Origin: Albula goreensis
Taxonomy: Eukaryota; Chordata; Actinopteri; Albuliformes; Albulidae
DNA length: 64,000 nt
NCBI GenBank assembly: GCA_022829145.1
Contig: CM040758.1
Coordinates: forward strand, 12,918,628-12,982,627
Direction of reading: 5' to 3'
In this document: one piece after another, positions 54,542 to 64,000 of the stretch
How positions within the stretch are numbered: position 1 is the stretch's first letter
Layout of the letters: every line of letters starts with the position of its first letter
Position numbers and translations under genes: made by a program
Notes under the pieces: model-generated
Told to the model about the DNA's origin: nothing
Database searches by the model: none
Seen by the model: the letters and a program-made list of their open reading frames with translations, nothing else

Positions 54542-57500
54542 CCTGGATTTATCATTCTATTGTACCTCACGCGCTGGATTCCCGACCTAACTGGCGCTCA
54601 GGGCGATATGCCAAGCAGCTCAATTTGGAATTACAGTCGGGCTCTTATCGCGCTGCGCTCCTAATCTGCCTCTCGCCGCCTGGGCTTTGCATTGGCAGCG
54701 CCGCGGCGGCAGGGGTTTAGGAAGAGGGATGATTCTATGCTGCATAATTATCTCAATGTACGACTTCCTCCTATGCCCGTGAGCTCGGAGCCGGGTGTCG
54801 GGTTACGGAACTAATCACATGCGGTGATGTAATGCCTAAGACTGCACAGGCATTCCATCTGTTCCAGCTGAAGAGGCACCTGACGTTGCGCATCCAGGAC
54901 CCTCACGCTCCACGTGCCCCACACTGAATTCACCTTTCCCAGTACTTGAAGAAACACAGCCTGCCATACGTACACTACGCTATCTAATACACACATAAAT
55001 ACATAGTGAGGTGAAAGGGTGGAAAGGAAGTTAGGAATAAGTACTGAATGTTTCAGATAAAAATTTCCTAAAGGCAAGGCTGTGTGGGCAATAATAGTAA
55101 TTGACTTATTTTGTGCAAAAAGTAAATGTCTTAATTCACATTTAACTGTGATTAAATTACAATGAAGACAAATTAAACTCCTGCTGGAGGCTGAGAGGAG
55201 CAAGACAAAGAATATGTCAGTCTCACCAAACACTTTAAGCTCTGAGAAGGGCCTGCTGCCAACTGACATTATTGTCAAATGACACTATGGTTTTCTGATT
55301 CTTTCTTCAAACAGACATACATAGCATTTTAAATGTACATTACACATTAGTTACATTATAAAATAAAAAATACATCATTACCTAAGGAATACTTCTCAGT
55401 GTAATTGTAGTAATTCTGCACAACATCAGAAACTGGAAGCAGCGAATACTTTTTTAAAATTTTCACATGCATTTGGGAGATATCTTTGTGTTATGTCACA
55501 GTGCTAATAGCTGAAACAGGAAAACCGATCTGCAAGAGCTTCTATGAAGGAATCTGATCTGAATGGCCGCAATTTTGAGTGAAAACTCAACCCGTGAGAA
55601 AACTGCCATACGGTGGGTTTCAAAAGCTGCACTGCTGCTACAGAGAAAGAGAAAACCTGAAGCCAAGCAACAGCTTTGTGTCGTGAAAGTGCTAAATAAG
55701 GGCCTGTTCCACGATTTTAAATTCAGACCGAGATTAATAAAACATTTTTACCATGGATGTTAAAAGGTGAATATCCAAAATATCATGTTCTGTAATACTA
55801 TAGCTGAATGGCCAGGGCACAGCTGAGCAACATTGAACCTTGTTAGTTGAGCACGGCACTATTTGCCACTATTATGTGTGCTGTGTTTCGGTTCCCATGA
55901 AAGAGGATCCATGTCTTTCACTGGGGACCCCATTGAAGTGCCTTAACGGAAGTCTGCTTTAAACACCAGGCCCATTAGATCACATGTCAGTGCAGGGGGG
56001 TTAACCAGGTCTGAGCAAAAGTCTTCAGAATAATGAATGATGAGTAGATGAATTCAAGCTCCATTCCACTTGAATTCTGAATACTGTAAAAAATGTCATG
56101 TCAGTTGATTTAACCTTCATTTTTCCTGTTTGTTCAGCTAAAAATTTAAAAAGCTTTATGTTGATGTAAAATAATGAGTTTAGTCAAACTTAAGTTTGTT
56201 CAAATTAATTTGATACAACCTAAAACATGATGACTTCAAGGTAACATTTTTTTTTTGGATGAAACACCTTAAAATATTATTGCAGGGAATATCTGCACAA
56301 TGCGAGATAGAGCCTACAGATCATAGGGGTTTGACTGCTTTCACCTCCCTGAAGCCAAGGGCCTATACTGACCCCTCCCTTGACAAAGGGCTATCTCTAT
56401 TTGATGCAATAACAAGAAGTAAACACAATGGAGGGCCATTGTTGAAGCTATAGACACACAGCCATCATAGGGGAAACCTGCTTTGCAAGTGCACTGAGGA
56501 TTCAAAGAAAAACACAATACACGTATCTCTGCTATCTGGATATTTTAATGTGTTTTTGTTTTTCTTTGGGGGGGGTGGTGTACAAGCAAACAATTTATGA
56601 AAACTGCATGAAGCTGGAGCAAGGATGACAAATATTTGTCTCACAGATGTTTAAATTAAAGATTTTTTTCTCAGTCTGTACCCATATTTATTGGGAGTCC
56701 AGTCAATTTAATAAATATGTGGTTTATGCTCCATTCTTTTAGTTTTTAGTACAGTCATGTAAGCTTGTGCCTTCAGTGTGATTTATAATAATCTGGTGTG
56801 ATGCTTATTGAGTGTTAATGCTTTGTTTTAAGTGTTCAGTCTCTGAGGTGTCAATGTATGGCTTGATCAACCTGTTATGCAGGGATGAAGGAACTATGTT
56901 CAGGAACAATTTCCTCATTCAGGGTAGTCACCATCATGTACTGTAAATATTTGATATGGTGACATCACTAGTCATTTGTACTCAAGGCGGAACTCAGCTG
57001 ATCCGCAAGAAATTAAATTCAAATTATTTTATAGCTGGCAATATTTTTCTTTCCCACAGTATACCAAACTTTATCACACCGCATGACTGTGCAGTTGGTC
57101 CAAACAAGCCACCTTAAACAAAATGAAATAAACAAAAAATTGCTGACTGTCTAGCTGCTCATGCCATCTATAAACAACGGATAAACCAAACGTGATTGTA
57201 CTACTCAGCAAAGTATTACCATGACAATAATAGACGCATGTTGAGTGGCAACTAAATTTGTTTGGTGTAAACACAAGGCAAAAACCCTCTAAATGTTCTG
57301 TAACTCCTCTTAGCGGATACCCAGGAACTTCACATATATTATTATGCCTCAGTACATAGCGATTTTTAAAGTTTTAGGTGGGAAAAAAAAATTATTTAAT
57401 GACTGTCTTTTTTTAATCTAAAGTCCAGCGTGAATGCAATTCTTTATTACATGGCATGTGATGAATTGACACCTTGCTAATTGTTTTCATAGGACAGAAA

Positions 57501-58277
57501 AATACGCTGCTTTAACCTGGTTCCACACTGCTGGGACAGTTTCACAGGCATTATGTGTTCATACATACAAATCATTCCCATAACTGGTTCAGATACAGGG
57601 AACTTTGAAGGCTGGCGCTGCTTTGATGGCCGCTATATTTCTCAGACTGAATGTCAGTAAGCTGTTGTGACACTCACTAATGGGTCATCTCGTTAGCTTA
57701 TTTTCCTGCTCTCCGTTCCCTTTGCCCTGGCAGTGCGCTCTGTTTTCTGGCTGTAACGCAGTTTGCATATATGACATCATTCCTATGGGAATTGGTCCTG
57801 TTCCATCCATATAACAACGCAACAGGTGTTCAGGGTAAACATGCTACACTGCTGGTCCCCCCCTCACTTTTTTCCTCTCACCTCAAGTTTAAATACATAT
57901 TCATGCCAATGAATACATTTCCTCTCTTGTCCTGTACTTTTCAGCAGACTTTGAATAAATTGAAATCAACAGTAACATCATCAGGCTTTGCATTTACAAT
58001 CGAAATCAGGAGCCTTGGTAGCCTAAAGCCCGTGAGAATTTTTATGGCCCCAGGTGAGGTGATTACCTTTAAGTTTAGTGCTGTATTCTGTCTTATCGGA
58101 CTGGCTCCTTCTCACTAGGGTCCCAATGTTGATGTCTCTCTCGCTGTCATCTGCCACAATGGTGTCTGTCTTCCTCCTTTCTATGTACCTTTGAAAAAGC
58201 CTGTTTCTCCTTTTTATTCCTTTGTCCTTCTCCTTCTCTTTCTCTTTTTCAGAGCTGTTGGCCTCCTTGGGATCCAT
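41492..58277 (-). CDS. arhgef38: ARHGEF38, Rho guanine nucleotide exchange factor 38
   Basis: Fourteen coding exons, all with GT-AG borders and no frame breaks, give 770 aa (777 in human). Exons: 58277-58067, 53623-53439, 52876-52759, 52162-52015, 51757-51740, 51475-51276, 49806-49673, 49308-49204, 48788-48666, 47499-47182, 46848-46717, 45927-45729, 44425-44187, 41674-41492. Domains in order: a charged N-terminus with a KE repeat; a DH domain (about residues 100-290, with [13 protein letters not shown] and [13 protein letters not shown]); a BAR-like coiled region (about 310-530, with [18 protein letters not shown]); SH3-1 (about 595-650); and SH3-2 (711-767, ending [15 protein letters not shown]). 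The family loads GTP onto Rho GTPases at membranes; the specific GTPase is not deducible. The start is the ATG in MDPKEA, matching human MEPKEA. Confidence 0.96.
41697..41765. repeat. Degenerate (AATC)n simple repeat
   Basis: CAATCAATCA-type units with scattered changes, just upstream (gene sense) of the last ARHGEF38 exon. Confidence 0.8.
42950..43150 (-). mobile_element. tRNA-derived SINE with L2-type tail
   Basis: Read on the minus strand, the B-box-like GGTTTAATTCC (43107-43097) is followed by the body. The tail is AGGATAGGAGTGTCTGC at about 42985-42965, a diverged form of the L2-type tail. Same family as the copy at 893-1090. Confidence 0.65.
44187..44425 (-). CDS. arhgef38: ARHGEF38 coding exon 13
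   Basis: It begins [18 protein letters not shown], the end of SH3-1. An acidic/Ser-rich linker with [17 protein letters not shown] follows, ending [12 protein letters not shown] before GTGAGG. Confidence 0.92.
44426..45728 (-). other. arhgef38: ARHGEF38 intron 12
   Basis: No recognisable repeat or gene was seen. The short ORFs at 44904-45308 have no known family. Confidence 0.7.
45729..45927 (-). CDS. arhgef38: ARHGEF38 coding exon 12 (SH3-1)
   Basis: From [18 protein letters not shown], through [17 protein letters not shown], to SSSRWLVDT, between TCCCAG and GTGGTA. It carries most of the first SH3 domain. Confidence 0.94.
45928..46716 (-). other. arhgef38: ARHGEF38 intron 11
   Basis: Contains a SINE (45960-46240) and a G-rich plus-strand tract at about 46522-46562. 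Nothing else was seen. Confidence 0.75.
45960..46240 (-). mobile_element. tRNA-derived SINE, with partial internal duplication
   Basis: On the minus strand the B-box-like GGTTCAATTCC is at 46181-46171 and the tail (TCTGGATTAGAGCGTCAGC) is near 45968-45986. The segment GTACTxxxCTCAAGGGTAC appears twice in altered form, suggesting a partial duplication or nested copy. Confidence 0.6.
46717..46848 (-). CDS. arhgef38: ARHGEF38 coding exon 11
   Basis: 44 codons, from [18 protein letters not shown] to [10 protein letters not shown], between TCCCAG and GTAAGA. It matches human [17 protein letters not shown]. Confidence 0.94.
46849..47181 (-). other. arhgef38: ARHGEF38 intron 10
   Basis: A 333-bp intron. 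A weak tRNA-like stretch at about 46890-46960 was considered and not called. Confidence 0.8.
47182..47499 (-). CDS. arhgef38: ARHGEF38 coding exon 10 (BAR core)
   Basis: 106 codons, from [18 protein letters not shown], through [16 protein letters not shown] and [15 protein letters not shown], to IQQLP, between CTGCAG and GTGAGT. Confidence 0.95.
47500..48665 (-). other. arhgef38: ARHGEF38 intron 9
   Basis: Contains a degenerate TG repeat (47657-47715). The remainder is unremarkable. Confidence 0.75.
47657..47715. repeat. Degenerate (TG)n repeat
   Basis: TGTG blocks broken by TATG, TCTG and TTTG. Confidence 0.9.
48666..48788 (-). CDS. arhgef38: ARHGEF38 coding exon 9
   Basis: 41 codons, from [17 protein letters not shown] to GDPYKHF, between TTGAAG and GTGAGT. 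It is the most diverged exon against human but the lengths agree at both borders. Confidence 0.88.
48789..49672 (-). other. arhgef38: ARHGEF38 introns 8 and 7 (either side of exon 8)
   Basis: The non-coding stretches 48789-49203 and 49309-49672 flank exon 8. Nothing identifiable was seen in either. Confidence 0.75.
49204..49308 (-). CDS. arhgef38: ARHGEF38 coding exon 8
   Basis: 35 codons, from [18 protein letters not shown] to FYLQHIQ, between CTTTTAG and GTAACT. This is the start of the BAR-like region. Confidence 0.94.
49673..49806 (-). CDS. arhgef38: ARHGEF38 coding exon 7
   Basis: From [18 protein letters not shown] to LTGAEPQ, between TTTACAG and GTACAG. It includes the conserved [13 protein letters not shown]. 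This is the end of DH and the linker to the BAR-like region. Confidence 0.93.
49807..51275 (-). other. arhgef38: ARHGEF38 intron 6
   Basis: A 146-codon minus-strand ORF (50874-50434) lies here without splice sites that would join it to the gene and without a recognised family. Otherwise AT-rich. Confidence 0.7.
51276..51475 (-). CDS. arhgef38: ARHGEF38 coding exon 6 (DH core)
   Basis: From [18 protein letters not shown], through [13 protein letters not shown], to NEFKRRKDI, between TGGCAG and [19 protein letters not shown] is the signature DH helix. Confidence 0.95.
51740..51757 (-). CDS. arhgef38: ARHGEF38 microexon (18 bp)
   Basis: An 18-base exon between TCTTCAG and GTAAGT supplies KQIYDRE across its borders, exactly filling the human KKIYMQE position before GKPNLLDMG. 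It is too short for ORF-based detection. Skipping it would keep the reading frame. Confidence 0.9.
52015..52162 (-). CDS. arhgef38: ARHGEF38 coding exon 4
   Basis: From [18 protein letters not shown] to TCILSL, between GCTGCAG and GTGAGG. The exon ends two bases into a Lys codon. Confidence 0.93.
52759..52876 (-). CDS. arhgef38: ARHGEF38 coding exon 3
   Basis: From [18 protein letters not shown] to AQVIG, between CCCCCAG and GTGAGT. DH helices. Confidence 0.94.
53439..53623 (-). CDS. arhgef38: ARHGEF38 coding exon 2 (DH start)
   Basis: The exon encodes [14 protein letters not shown] and then [16 protein letters not shown] through TPLREVQ, between TCCTCAG and GTAATT. It begins the DH domain. 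Confidence 0.94.
54481..54536. repeat. Compound (GT)n(GA)n microsatellite
   Basis: About 13 GT units with one TT change, followed by about 13 GA units. Confidence 0.95.
54560..54810. promoter_or_regulatory. arhgef38: CpG-rich block in ARHGEF38 intron 1
   Basis: This 250-bp block is strikingly richer in GC and CpG than its AT-rich surroundings (TATCGCGCTGCGCTCC, AGCGCCGCGGCGGCAGG). It lies about 3.5 kb inside the gene from the start codon. It could be an alternative promoter or an enhancer. No exon is supported in it. Confidence 0.35.
58067..58277 (-). CDS. arhgef38: ARHGEF38 coding exon 1
   Basis: From [20 protein letters not shown] to [11 protein letters not shown], ending one base into the next codon before GTAATC. 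The [12 protein letters not shown] and [10 protein letters not shown] blocks match the family N-terminus. A TTG in frame six bases upstream is not a likely start. Confidence 0.93.
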
Positions 58278-58430
58278 GGCCAAGCCCTGGTGTCCCTCTC
58301 CTCTGCCCGGCCTCTAGACAGGGTTTCTGGAGAGGTTTGCTAGGTTTGAAGTGCAACAGGTGGAGCACCGCAGCGAGCACCGGCTTCCAGCTCTGCAGAG
58401 ATCGGCCCTCCCCCTTCTGCCAAGGCATAC
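58278..58430 (-). promoter_or_regulatory. arhgef38: ARHGEF38 5' UTR and proximal upstream
   Basis: Sequence immediately upstream of the start ATG. The transcription start is not identifiable and no TATA box was assigned. Confidence 0.35.
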
Positions 58431-58648
58431 CTGTCACAGGAGAGTACCTGAAACTCCTCCCTCTTTTTGCCAGTGTGTATCAGTCACAGAAGGGCACATG
58501 TAGCTCCTCCCCTTTTTTCAGAGTTGTTCATCAGTTCCTGTAACAGGAGAAACCTGTAACTCCTCCCCTTTAGAATACCTTTAAAAGGAAGCACTTGTGA
58601 CACCTCCCCCTTACTGCAATTTCTGTCACAGGAGAAACCTGTAACCAC
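58405..58648. repeat. Diverged minisatellite upstream of ARHGEF38
   Basis: About five degenerate units of 41-57 bp each carry a CTCCTCCC-like box (near 58407, 58454, 58504, 58561 and 58602) alternating with CTGTCACAGGAG or CTGTAACAGGAG palindromic pieces. The boxes read as GGGGAGGAG on the gene's strand. Confidence 0.7.
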
Positions 58649-60309
58649 ACAGTGGTGATGGGGGAGGAGAGGAGGTGCAAGATACAGCCACACCACGATG
58701 AATTGTTGAATTTCACTAGAAAATAAATTACCTTTTCAGTCAGGGGAACCTATTAGAATGTGAAAAATGCCACATCACACGAAACTTGCAGCTTATGTGA
58801 GGTAGTAAACATTTGCATCTGCCGACGCACAAGCAATGTAAATTATGGAGATCAAGTTTGCATAAGCCAAGCCTCTGTCAGCCCTTTCTAAAGTATATAT
58901 TCAGGAATGCACTGAGCGACCTGCTCACACATTTATTGGCTGTCCTTTATTTTTCATTTTGTTTTTCCTGAGGAGGCTCACTCACCTTGCATTCACACTT
59001 TGAGATTGAATTAATAAAATCATGACAAAAGGGCTGTTTAAAAACACTTCAATCAGATTTCCCCTTTGCTATGCATTGCTCAGCAGATGTTCAGATTCGG
59101 AGACAATCTGAACAGTCATTTATAAATTCACCTGCTGCAACACTCTGCAGCTTAGAGAAGAACATGTTCAAAATGCATGTCCAATAAATTGTAAGGCCCC
59201 CATGATGTCATCATCATGTTATGGGTTGCTTAGTTTATGGTGAGTGGTAAAAAGACTATAGACTCATAATAAATTGCATGTACCATGTTGGCCATATTAC
59301 TTTTTTAAATCAACACAGAAACAATATATTGTATGCACATATACCTTCATGACCTGCCCTGGATTCACTAATGTGTATAAATAATGTTTATTAATTTCAA
59401 AAATAATATTGACAGAGGTGGAGACTCTACACATGTATACACATGAAAACATACCAATACCAATATCACAAATGATAAGTGACTGATGTTGAAAACCACA
59501 GTTCAAATTTGGCACTAATAGTATTTTGTCTTCTACTGTACAGTAAACAACAAAACTTCTCACTGTATGTGTGAAACGTATTGGGGGTTTATCTAATGTT
59601 CATCCAGCTTAGGCGTGCTCATTAAATGGTACAGTTCAATGAAGCGGCTATAACAAGGTCAACTTCATGACACCACATTTTTTAATTACCTGGTAACTGT
59701 TTACTCTTTGTTTATGTTAACATACAATTCTTATTTTGGCTTTCTCCCACATGACAACCTGATAAGAGTTTAAAAGGGTTAGGTACAGTGAAGGACAGGG
59801 CAGAAGAACTCTTATTAATAAAATATATTACACAAAGACAGACAAATTAAATAAGTAAATAAAATAAATTACATTATTCTTTCAATTGTTATATGAAACA
59901 TGAAACCACACTGTGCAAAGAATCAAGTCATATTATAATCATGTCATTCTAAATTTTAAAAAAATAATAATAATGCAAAACATGCATAATCCTTATATAA
60001 TTGGAAGGTGTGAGCTACAGTGCACATTACACAGGACATCAAAAGCAAATCCTTTTTTGTTTGCAGCAGAAGTGATGTTGCATATTCTCTGCTGAGAACA
60101 GAAGAAATATTGAATAAAGGGGTGGGTCAACTTTGACGACAGAGCGAGAATGTAAAGGTGGGTAGTTTGCGAGAAAGGATCACAGTATGTGCACATGGGT
60201 ATAGAAACGTTAGCTTAGCAGCAAGACTTGACATTATAATAATCATTAAACCATATTATCATCTTTTTTTCACACTATAGAAAACTGTGTAGACCTGCCT
60301 ATATAAAAA

Positions 60310-60540
60310 CAAAAGAAGATTGTTAAAGTATACATTAAGTACACTTTTTAACGTAATCCTTGGTAATGTACATAAAGTGCACTTTCGCTTTACTTACTTG
60401 AGGTAAAATTGTAACAAATTTGAAATTAATACTACAAATACACCTTTTTAGGACTGAAAGCATACTTCAGCATACTTAAAGAAATAAAATTTGTATGTGT
60501 AACTCTTTTTACAAGGGCATTCTTCTCAGTGCTTATTTTA
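60310..60540. repeat. Possible non-autonomous DNA element (MITE-like)
   Basis: Repeated AAGTATAC, AAGTACAC and AAGTGCAC words and a TTTTTACAAGGGCA end resemble common teleost hAT-type MITEs. Terminal inverted repeats could not be fixed, so this is tentative. Confidence 0.25.
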
Positions 60541-61943
60541 GAAAGCCATTGACCTCCCATATCAAAGGAACCACAAACTATATGTTTGTGACACTGTAAG
60601 CTGATTCATATAGCAATGTTGATGTTGATATAGCAATTGTAAATGTGACTGATGTTAAAAATTTTGCAACTATTTATAGAATCAAATCAAAATTTCCATT
60701 TTGCATATGACAACATGAACATTGTGCTGTTTAATTTACCATTGACAGCACATTGAAATATCACATCAGATTCAAGCTTAGCCAAGGAGTCTTAGTGGGG
60801 ATGATTTCAGGTTGAGTTCTTTCACTAGAACAAAGGGGCATTGATGGAAAATGGATGGTAAATACCCAACTTATATGAGGAAGTATTATTTTACACAGAG
60901 AGCTTTTGATGTTTGAAATGATCCATATATGTAGTAAAGCAGAGACTCCTGGGGTGCTCCCGGCTTGATGAAGTACTGGTTACTCTATTATTGATGGGTA
61001 AATAATGAGCCTGATTTGGCTGAACGTCCTGTTTTTCTCATTATATGTTGTTATGTTCTAATGCTCTTCTTATTTTTGAATCCTCAGATGAAAGTGAAAG
61101 GTCATTTCTCATACTTCATACATACAAATCCACAGAGCTCCTGAATCAATATTAAGAGTGTATTTTGGTAAACCATTTTCGAAAACAAGCCATAAATATT
61201 GGTAATTATTACACAGGACAGAAACAATGATACAGCTTGATCTCAAAATATGTATTACATATAAATCTAGTTATAAAAAAAAAAATGATCAATCATTAAA
61301 AGAAAATATTGTGCAGACATGGCCTCCAACTATTGCATTCATGGTGAAAAGCACAGGTGACAGTGTTTTCCTTCTCCACTAAAGGCTAGGTAATAAAAGG
61401 TGATATTGTATTTCAATTGTGCACTAAAGTCTGCTCACAGCCCACCTGGTTCTTCCCCTTTAGATAGCTAGGACACAGACTCATTCACATGGCTCGCCCC
61501 CATTGATAAGGTTTACTGCTAGGGCAGTCACATGGCTTGTGGTTGCACATAGTAGAAAATGTATTTCACCTCATGGAGAATAAGTCCCACACCGCAATCT
61601 TTAATTTAAAATGAGTCGCATTCCACATCCAAAGTCTCAGTTTCATACATTATGAATGCCTATCACCATGATCCCAACAAAACACATATATAAATCACAA
61701 TAACAACCTTGATTTCTACAGTGTTGAGGCCTACAATTTGATAGAATAAACAGGTGTGTTTGTGTTCTTAAGTATGACTTTGCAATCTGAGGTCAGAAAA
61801 GAGCTCTGGGTCAGAATTAATCAAAATCCAGAACATCTCCTGTCTTGGGATGAAATTAATATTTTCTTGGGCAGAGGATACAATTCCGGGACAATCCCAG
61901 ACAATCCGGGTTTGCTGGCAACCTTACTGCAAGTGACTCAGAA

Positions 61944-62192
61944 GTTTCACCATTGAATGCTGAGGTTTGTGCAAATACATTTTTTCTATTCGTGGGAAAC
62001 ACATCTTCCACTAGGAGCAGGTTACAAAGCCAAGTGTGATGTCTTTTGCTTAAACAAACTGAGTCATATGGCAATAAAGTGAGGGAAAAAAGACATGTGT
62101 GAGTGTTTGTTCATCAGGCGCTGCGCAGGCACTGAAGATAAGGACTTTGTCTCTGAATCCACAGGCTTAATTATTCCCCCCAACACCACTTA
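61944..62192 (+). repeat. Direct duplication, copy A
   Basis: Shares its order of blocks with 63708-63961, including GCTGAGGTTTGTGC, CATCTTCCACT, GAGTCATATGGCAATAAAGT and GATAAGGACTTTGTCTCTG. The copies differ between blocks. Confidence 0.85.
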
Positions 62193-63707
62193 ACATGAAA
62201 TGTTAAAAAATAGAAAAAGTAAAACTTGGACAAATTGGGGAGTAACATAAAATAGATCTTTGTGTTTGTCTCACCTGTCATCAGCCTTTATTTTTATGTT
62301 TATTTTTTCATTATCAGTGTAGCTCAGTGCTTTGCACTTTCATAAAAGCTAGCATATACCCTTGTGTTATTCATTTTGCCCTGCCCATCAACTTAAAACT
62401 GGGTATACAGGGTTGTATTTGTTTTGCCAGCAGTCAAGTTTCTGCAGTCTGTGACTGAGCCTTGTTTTTTAGCCCTGCTGGCTATTTTTCGTGATAACTT
62501 GGTTGTATTCTATATCAAGCTTCTCCCCTACCTATTGTTTTAGCCTGGTGTTAACCTAAACAGGGCCATTGTACATGTTGATGAAAAATCAACATCAGAA
62601 TGATTCAATGCATCAGTAATTGGTTGGTGTCCCAAAAAAAAATATAATCATAAACATCCCTGTTGTTAATCTTCATCGGCTGGTCTCAGGTTCTGCTCAG
62701 AGTATTAGCTTTCAAAATGCAACTCCATATGTTAGCTGACTCTAAAGCCTATGAGGTTTGCCAACGTGTCCTTAGGCCTGGGAGAAAACAAAAATGTGGT
62801 GTTCTGACAAGGGAATAATAGGGAAAGCCTCTGCTGCAGAATGCAAGCCCGTAGAACAGGCTCATATGTAAAAGGCCAACCACATGACATTTGAGCATGA
62901 AGGTGACATTGACAACTTTTCATCTACTCCAGAAATTAATGCTGCAGGTGGGAGGGGCAAACAATCAGATGCTATACAATTATTGTTCAGTGAATATCCT
63001 GCAACAGTAATAGCAAATGACAACATTACCTACACAGGGAAAAATTGTTTAAATGAAAATGACGGCACTTGATAGTTTTGTGTGATTGTATTCAGCAGTA
63101 TTCCATGAGAAATAATTTCATAATTCCATAACCTCCCCTCTGAGATACAATGAATGTGTAGCATTAATTTTAAAGCTCAGGCAGGTAAATTTACTTTCAT
63201 CCTCTAATAGCATCTGCATTATAAAACAAAGAATGTGTCTACACAGCAGTGATGTCTAAATTGATTTGTATGGATGTACAACTGTATTGTTGTTTCATAG
63301 AAAAATACTATAGGATATAGTTTAAGGAAAGTGGGTAAAACAGTTACCCTAACTTTATGAAACTTTTTTCAAGTGCAGCTAATGCCAGCTAGTGAATTTT
63401 GGGGATAGAAGTGAATCTTTCTTATTTGGAAAGCAGTTCCACAAAAAGACTGGCCATAGCAGTCCCAGCTGTGCTTTCATTGAATGAGTGTTAAAACACT
63501 CTGCCTTCTCACAGCAATGCATACTGTCTATAATCTTAAAAAATTCATATAATCTGTATCTGGATCTAAGCAAAGGTTAGGTTTTGGATCTAAATTTATT
63601 TTAGCTATTTTAAGAGCCAAGGTTAGTTGAATAAGAATGTGGTCAAACATGAAATGGAGCAGACTAATGAGTGTACATGAAATAAGTGGTTAAATGTAGA
63701 CTGTGCA

Positions 63708-63961
63708 GTTTCACCACTTACATGCTGAGGTTTGTGCGAACCAATTTTCTTTCTCTGTGGTCCATACATCTTCCACTCAGTATTGGTGACCGCTTCCAAG
63801 TGTGATATCTTTTGTTTAAACAAACCGAGTCATATGGCAATAAAGTAAGGGAGAAAAGGCATATGTGGGTGTTTGTTTATCTGGTGCCGGGCATGCAGTG
63901 GAGATAAGGACTTTGTCTCTGAATCCACAGGCCTAATTATTCCCCCAAAACCATTTTAGCC
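63708..63961 (+). repeat. Direct duplication, copy B
   Basis: Second copy, about 1.76 kb downstream in the same orientation. A run of about 30 bases around AAGGACTTTGTCTCTG is identical in both, while the stretches between the shared blocks have diverged. Confidence 0.85.
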
Positions 63962-64000
63962 CGTGATGAGGTTCAAATGAAAAATACAAAAGGACCGTGG

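Larger units (their letters stand above)
53624..58066 (-). other. arhgef38: ARHGEF38 intron 1
   Basis: A 4.4-kb intron. It holds a compound microsatellite (54481-54536) next to a CpG-rich block (54560-54810). ORFs such as 55278-54811 have no recognisable family. The 55560-57700 part shows nothing certain. Confidence 0.7.
58649..64000. other. Upstream intergenic sequence
   Basis: AT-rich DNA with no supported gene. Contents: a possible MITE-like segment near 60310-60540 and two direct copies of a 250-bp sequence (61944-62192 and 63708-63961). Nothing else is identifiable. Confidence 0.6.

Noticed and set aside
54811-55278. 155-codon minus-strand ORF in ARHGEF38 intron 1
   Set aside because: No family resemblance. 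It partly overlaps the edge of the CpG-rich block, and the ARHGEF38 exon chain is complete without it.
58278-58283. In-frame TTG codon upstream of the ARHGEF38 ATG
   Set aside because: The ATG at 58277 gives MDPKEA, matching the family start. A non-ATG start has no support.

Overview
The window is vertebrate genomic DNA, most likely from a ray-finned fish (teleost). Three lines of evidence support this. Its exons have canonical GT-AG borders and encode vertebrate-specific gene structures. It carries tRNA-derived SINEs ending in an L2-type tail typical of fish. It is also rich in long CA microsatellites. The species cannot be fixed from the sequence. Comparisons with human proteins are from memory of the families; no search was run.

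Three protein-coding genes are present, in the same neighbourhood as on human chromosome 4q24. (1) GSTCD lies on the minus strand. Seven coding exons span 4895-34310, and the terminal exons lie beyond the left edge. (2) INTS12 lies on the plus strand, complete, with coding exons 36291-39140. It is head-to-head with GSTCD across a shared promoter interval of about 1 kb. (3) ARHGEF38 lies on the minus strand, complete, with 14 coding exons from 58277 down to 41492. It is tail-to-tail with INTS12. INTS12 is a subunit of the nuclear Integrator complex (459 aa here). ARHGEF38 is a DH-BAR-SH3-SH3 Rho guanine nucleotide exchange factor (770 aa here). GSTCD combines a GST-C-like region with a methyltransferase-like fold and has no settled reaction.

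Layout: 1-4894 is GSTCD intron with a SINE and CA arrays. 4895-6009 holds GSTCD exons 7-5. 6010-27563 is a 21.5-kb GSTCD intron with microsatellites, a LINE remnant, CpG-rich patches and possible regulatory elements. 27564-34310 holds GSTCD exons 4-1. 34311-36290 is the leader and bidirectional promoter region. 36291-39140 is INTS12. 39141-41491 is the convergent 3' region. 41492-58277 is ARHGEF38, with two SINEs in its introns. 58278-64000 is upstream sequence with a diverged minisatellite next to the start codon and a duplicated segment of about 250 bp.

The items most worth a second look are: two apparent single-base losses in GSTCD coding exon 1; two short protein-like ORFs in the GSTCD leader; an 18-base microexon in ARHGEF38; the direct duplication at 61.9/63.7 kb; a dense cluster of nine TGGC motifs near 13.3 kb; and a TG repeat sitting against a GSTCD splice acceptor. 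I saw no CRISPR array, structural RNA gene, retroviral or LTR element, and no evidence of a wholly new system.
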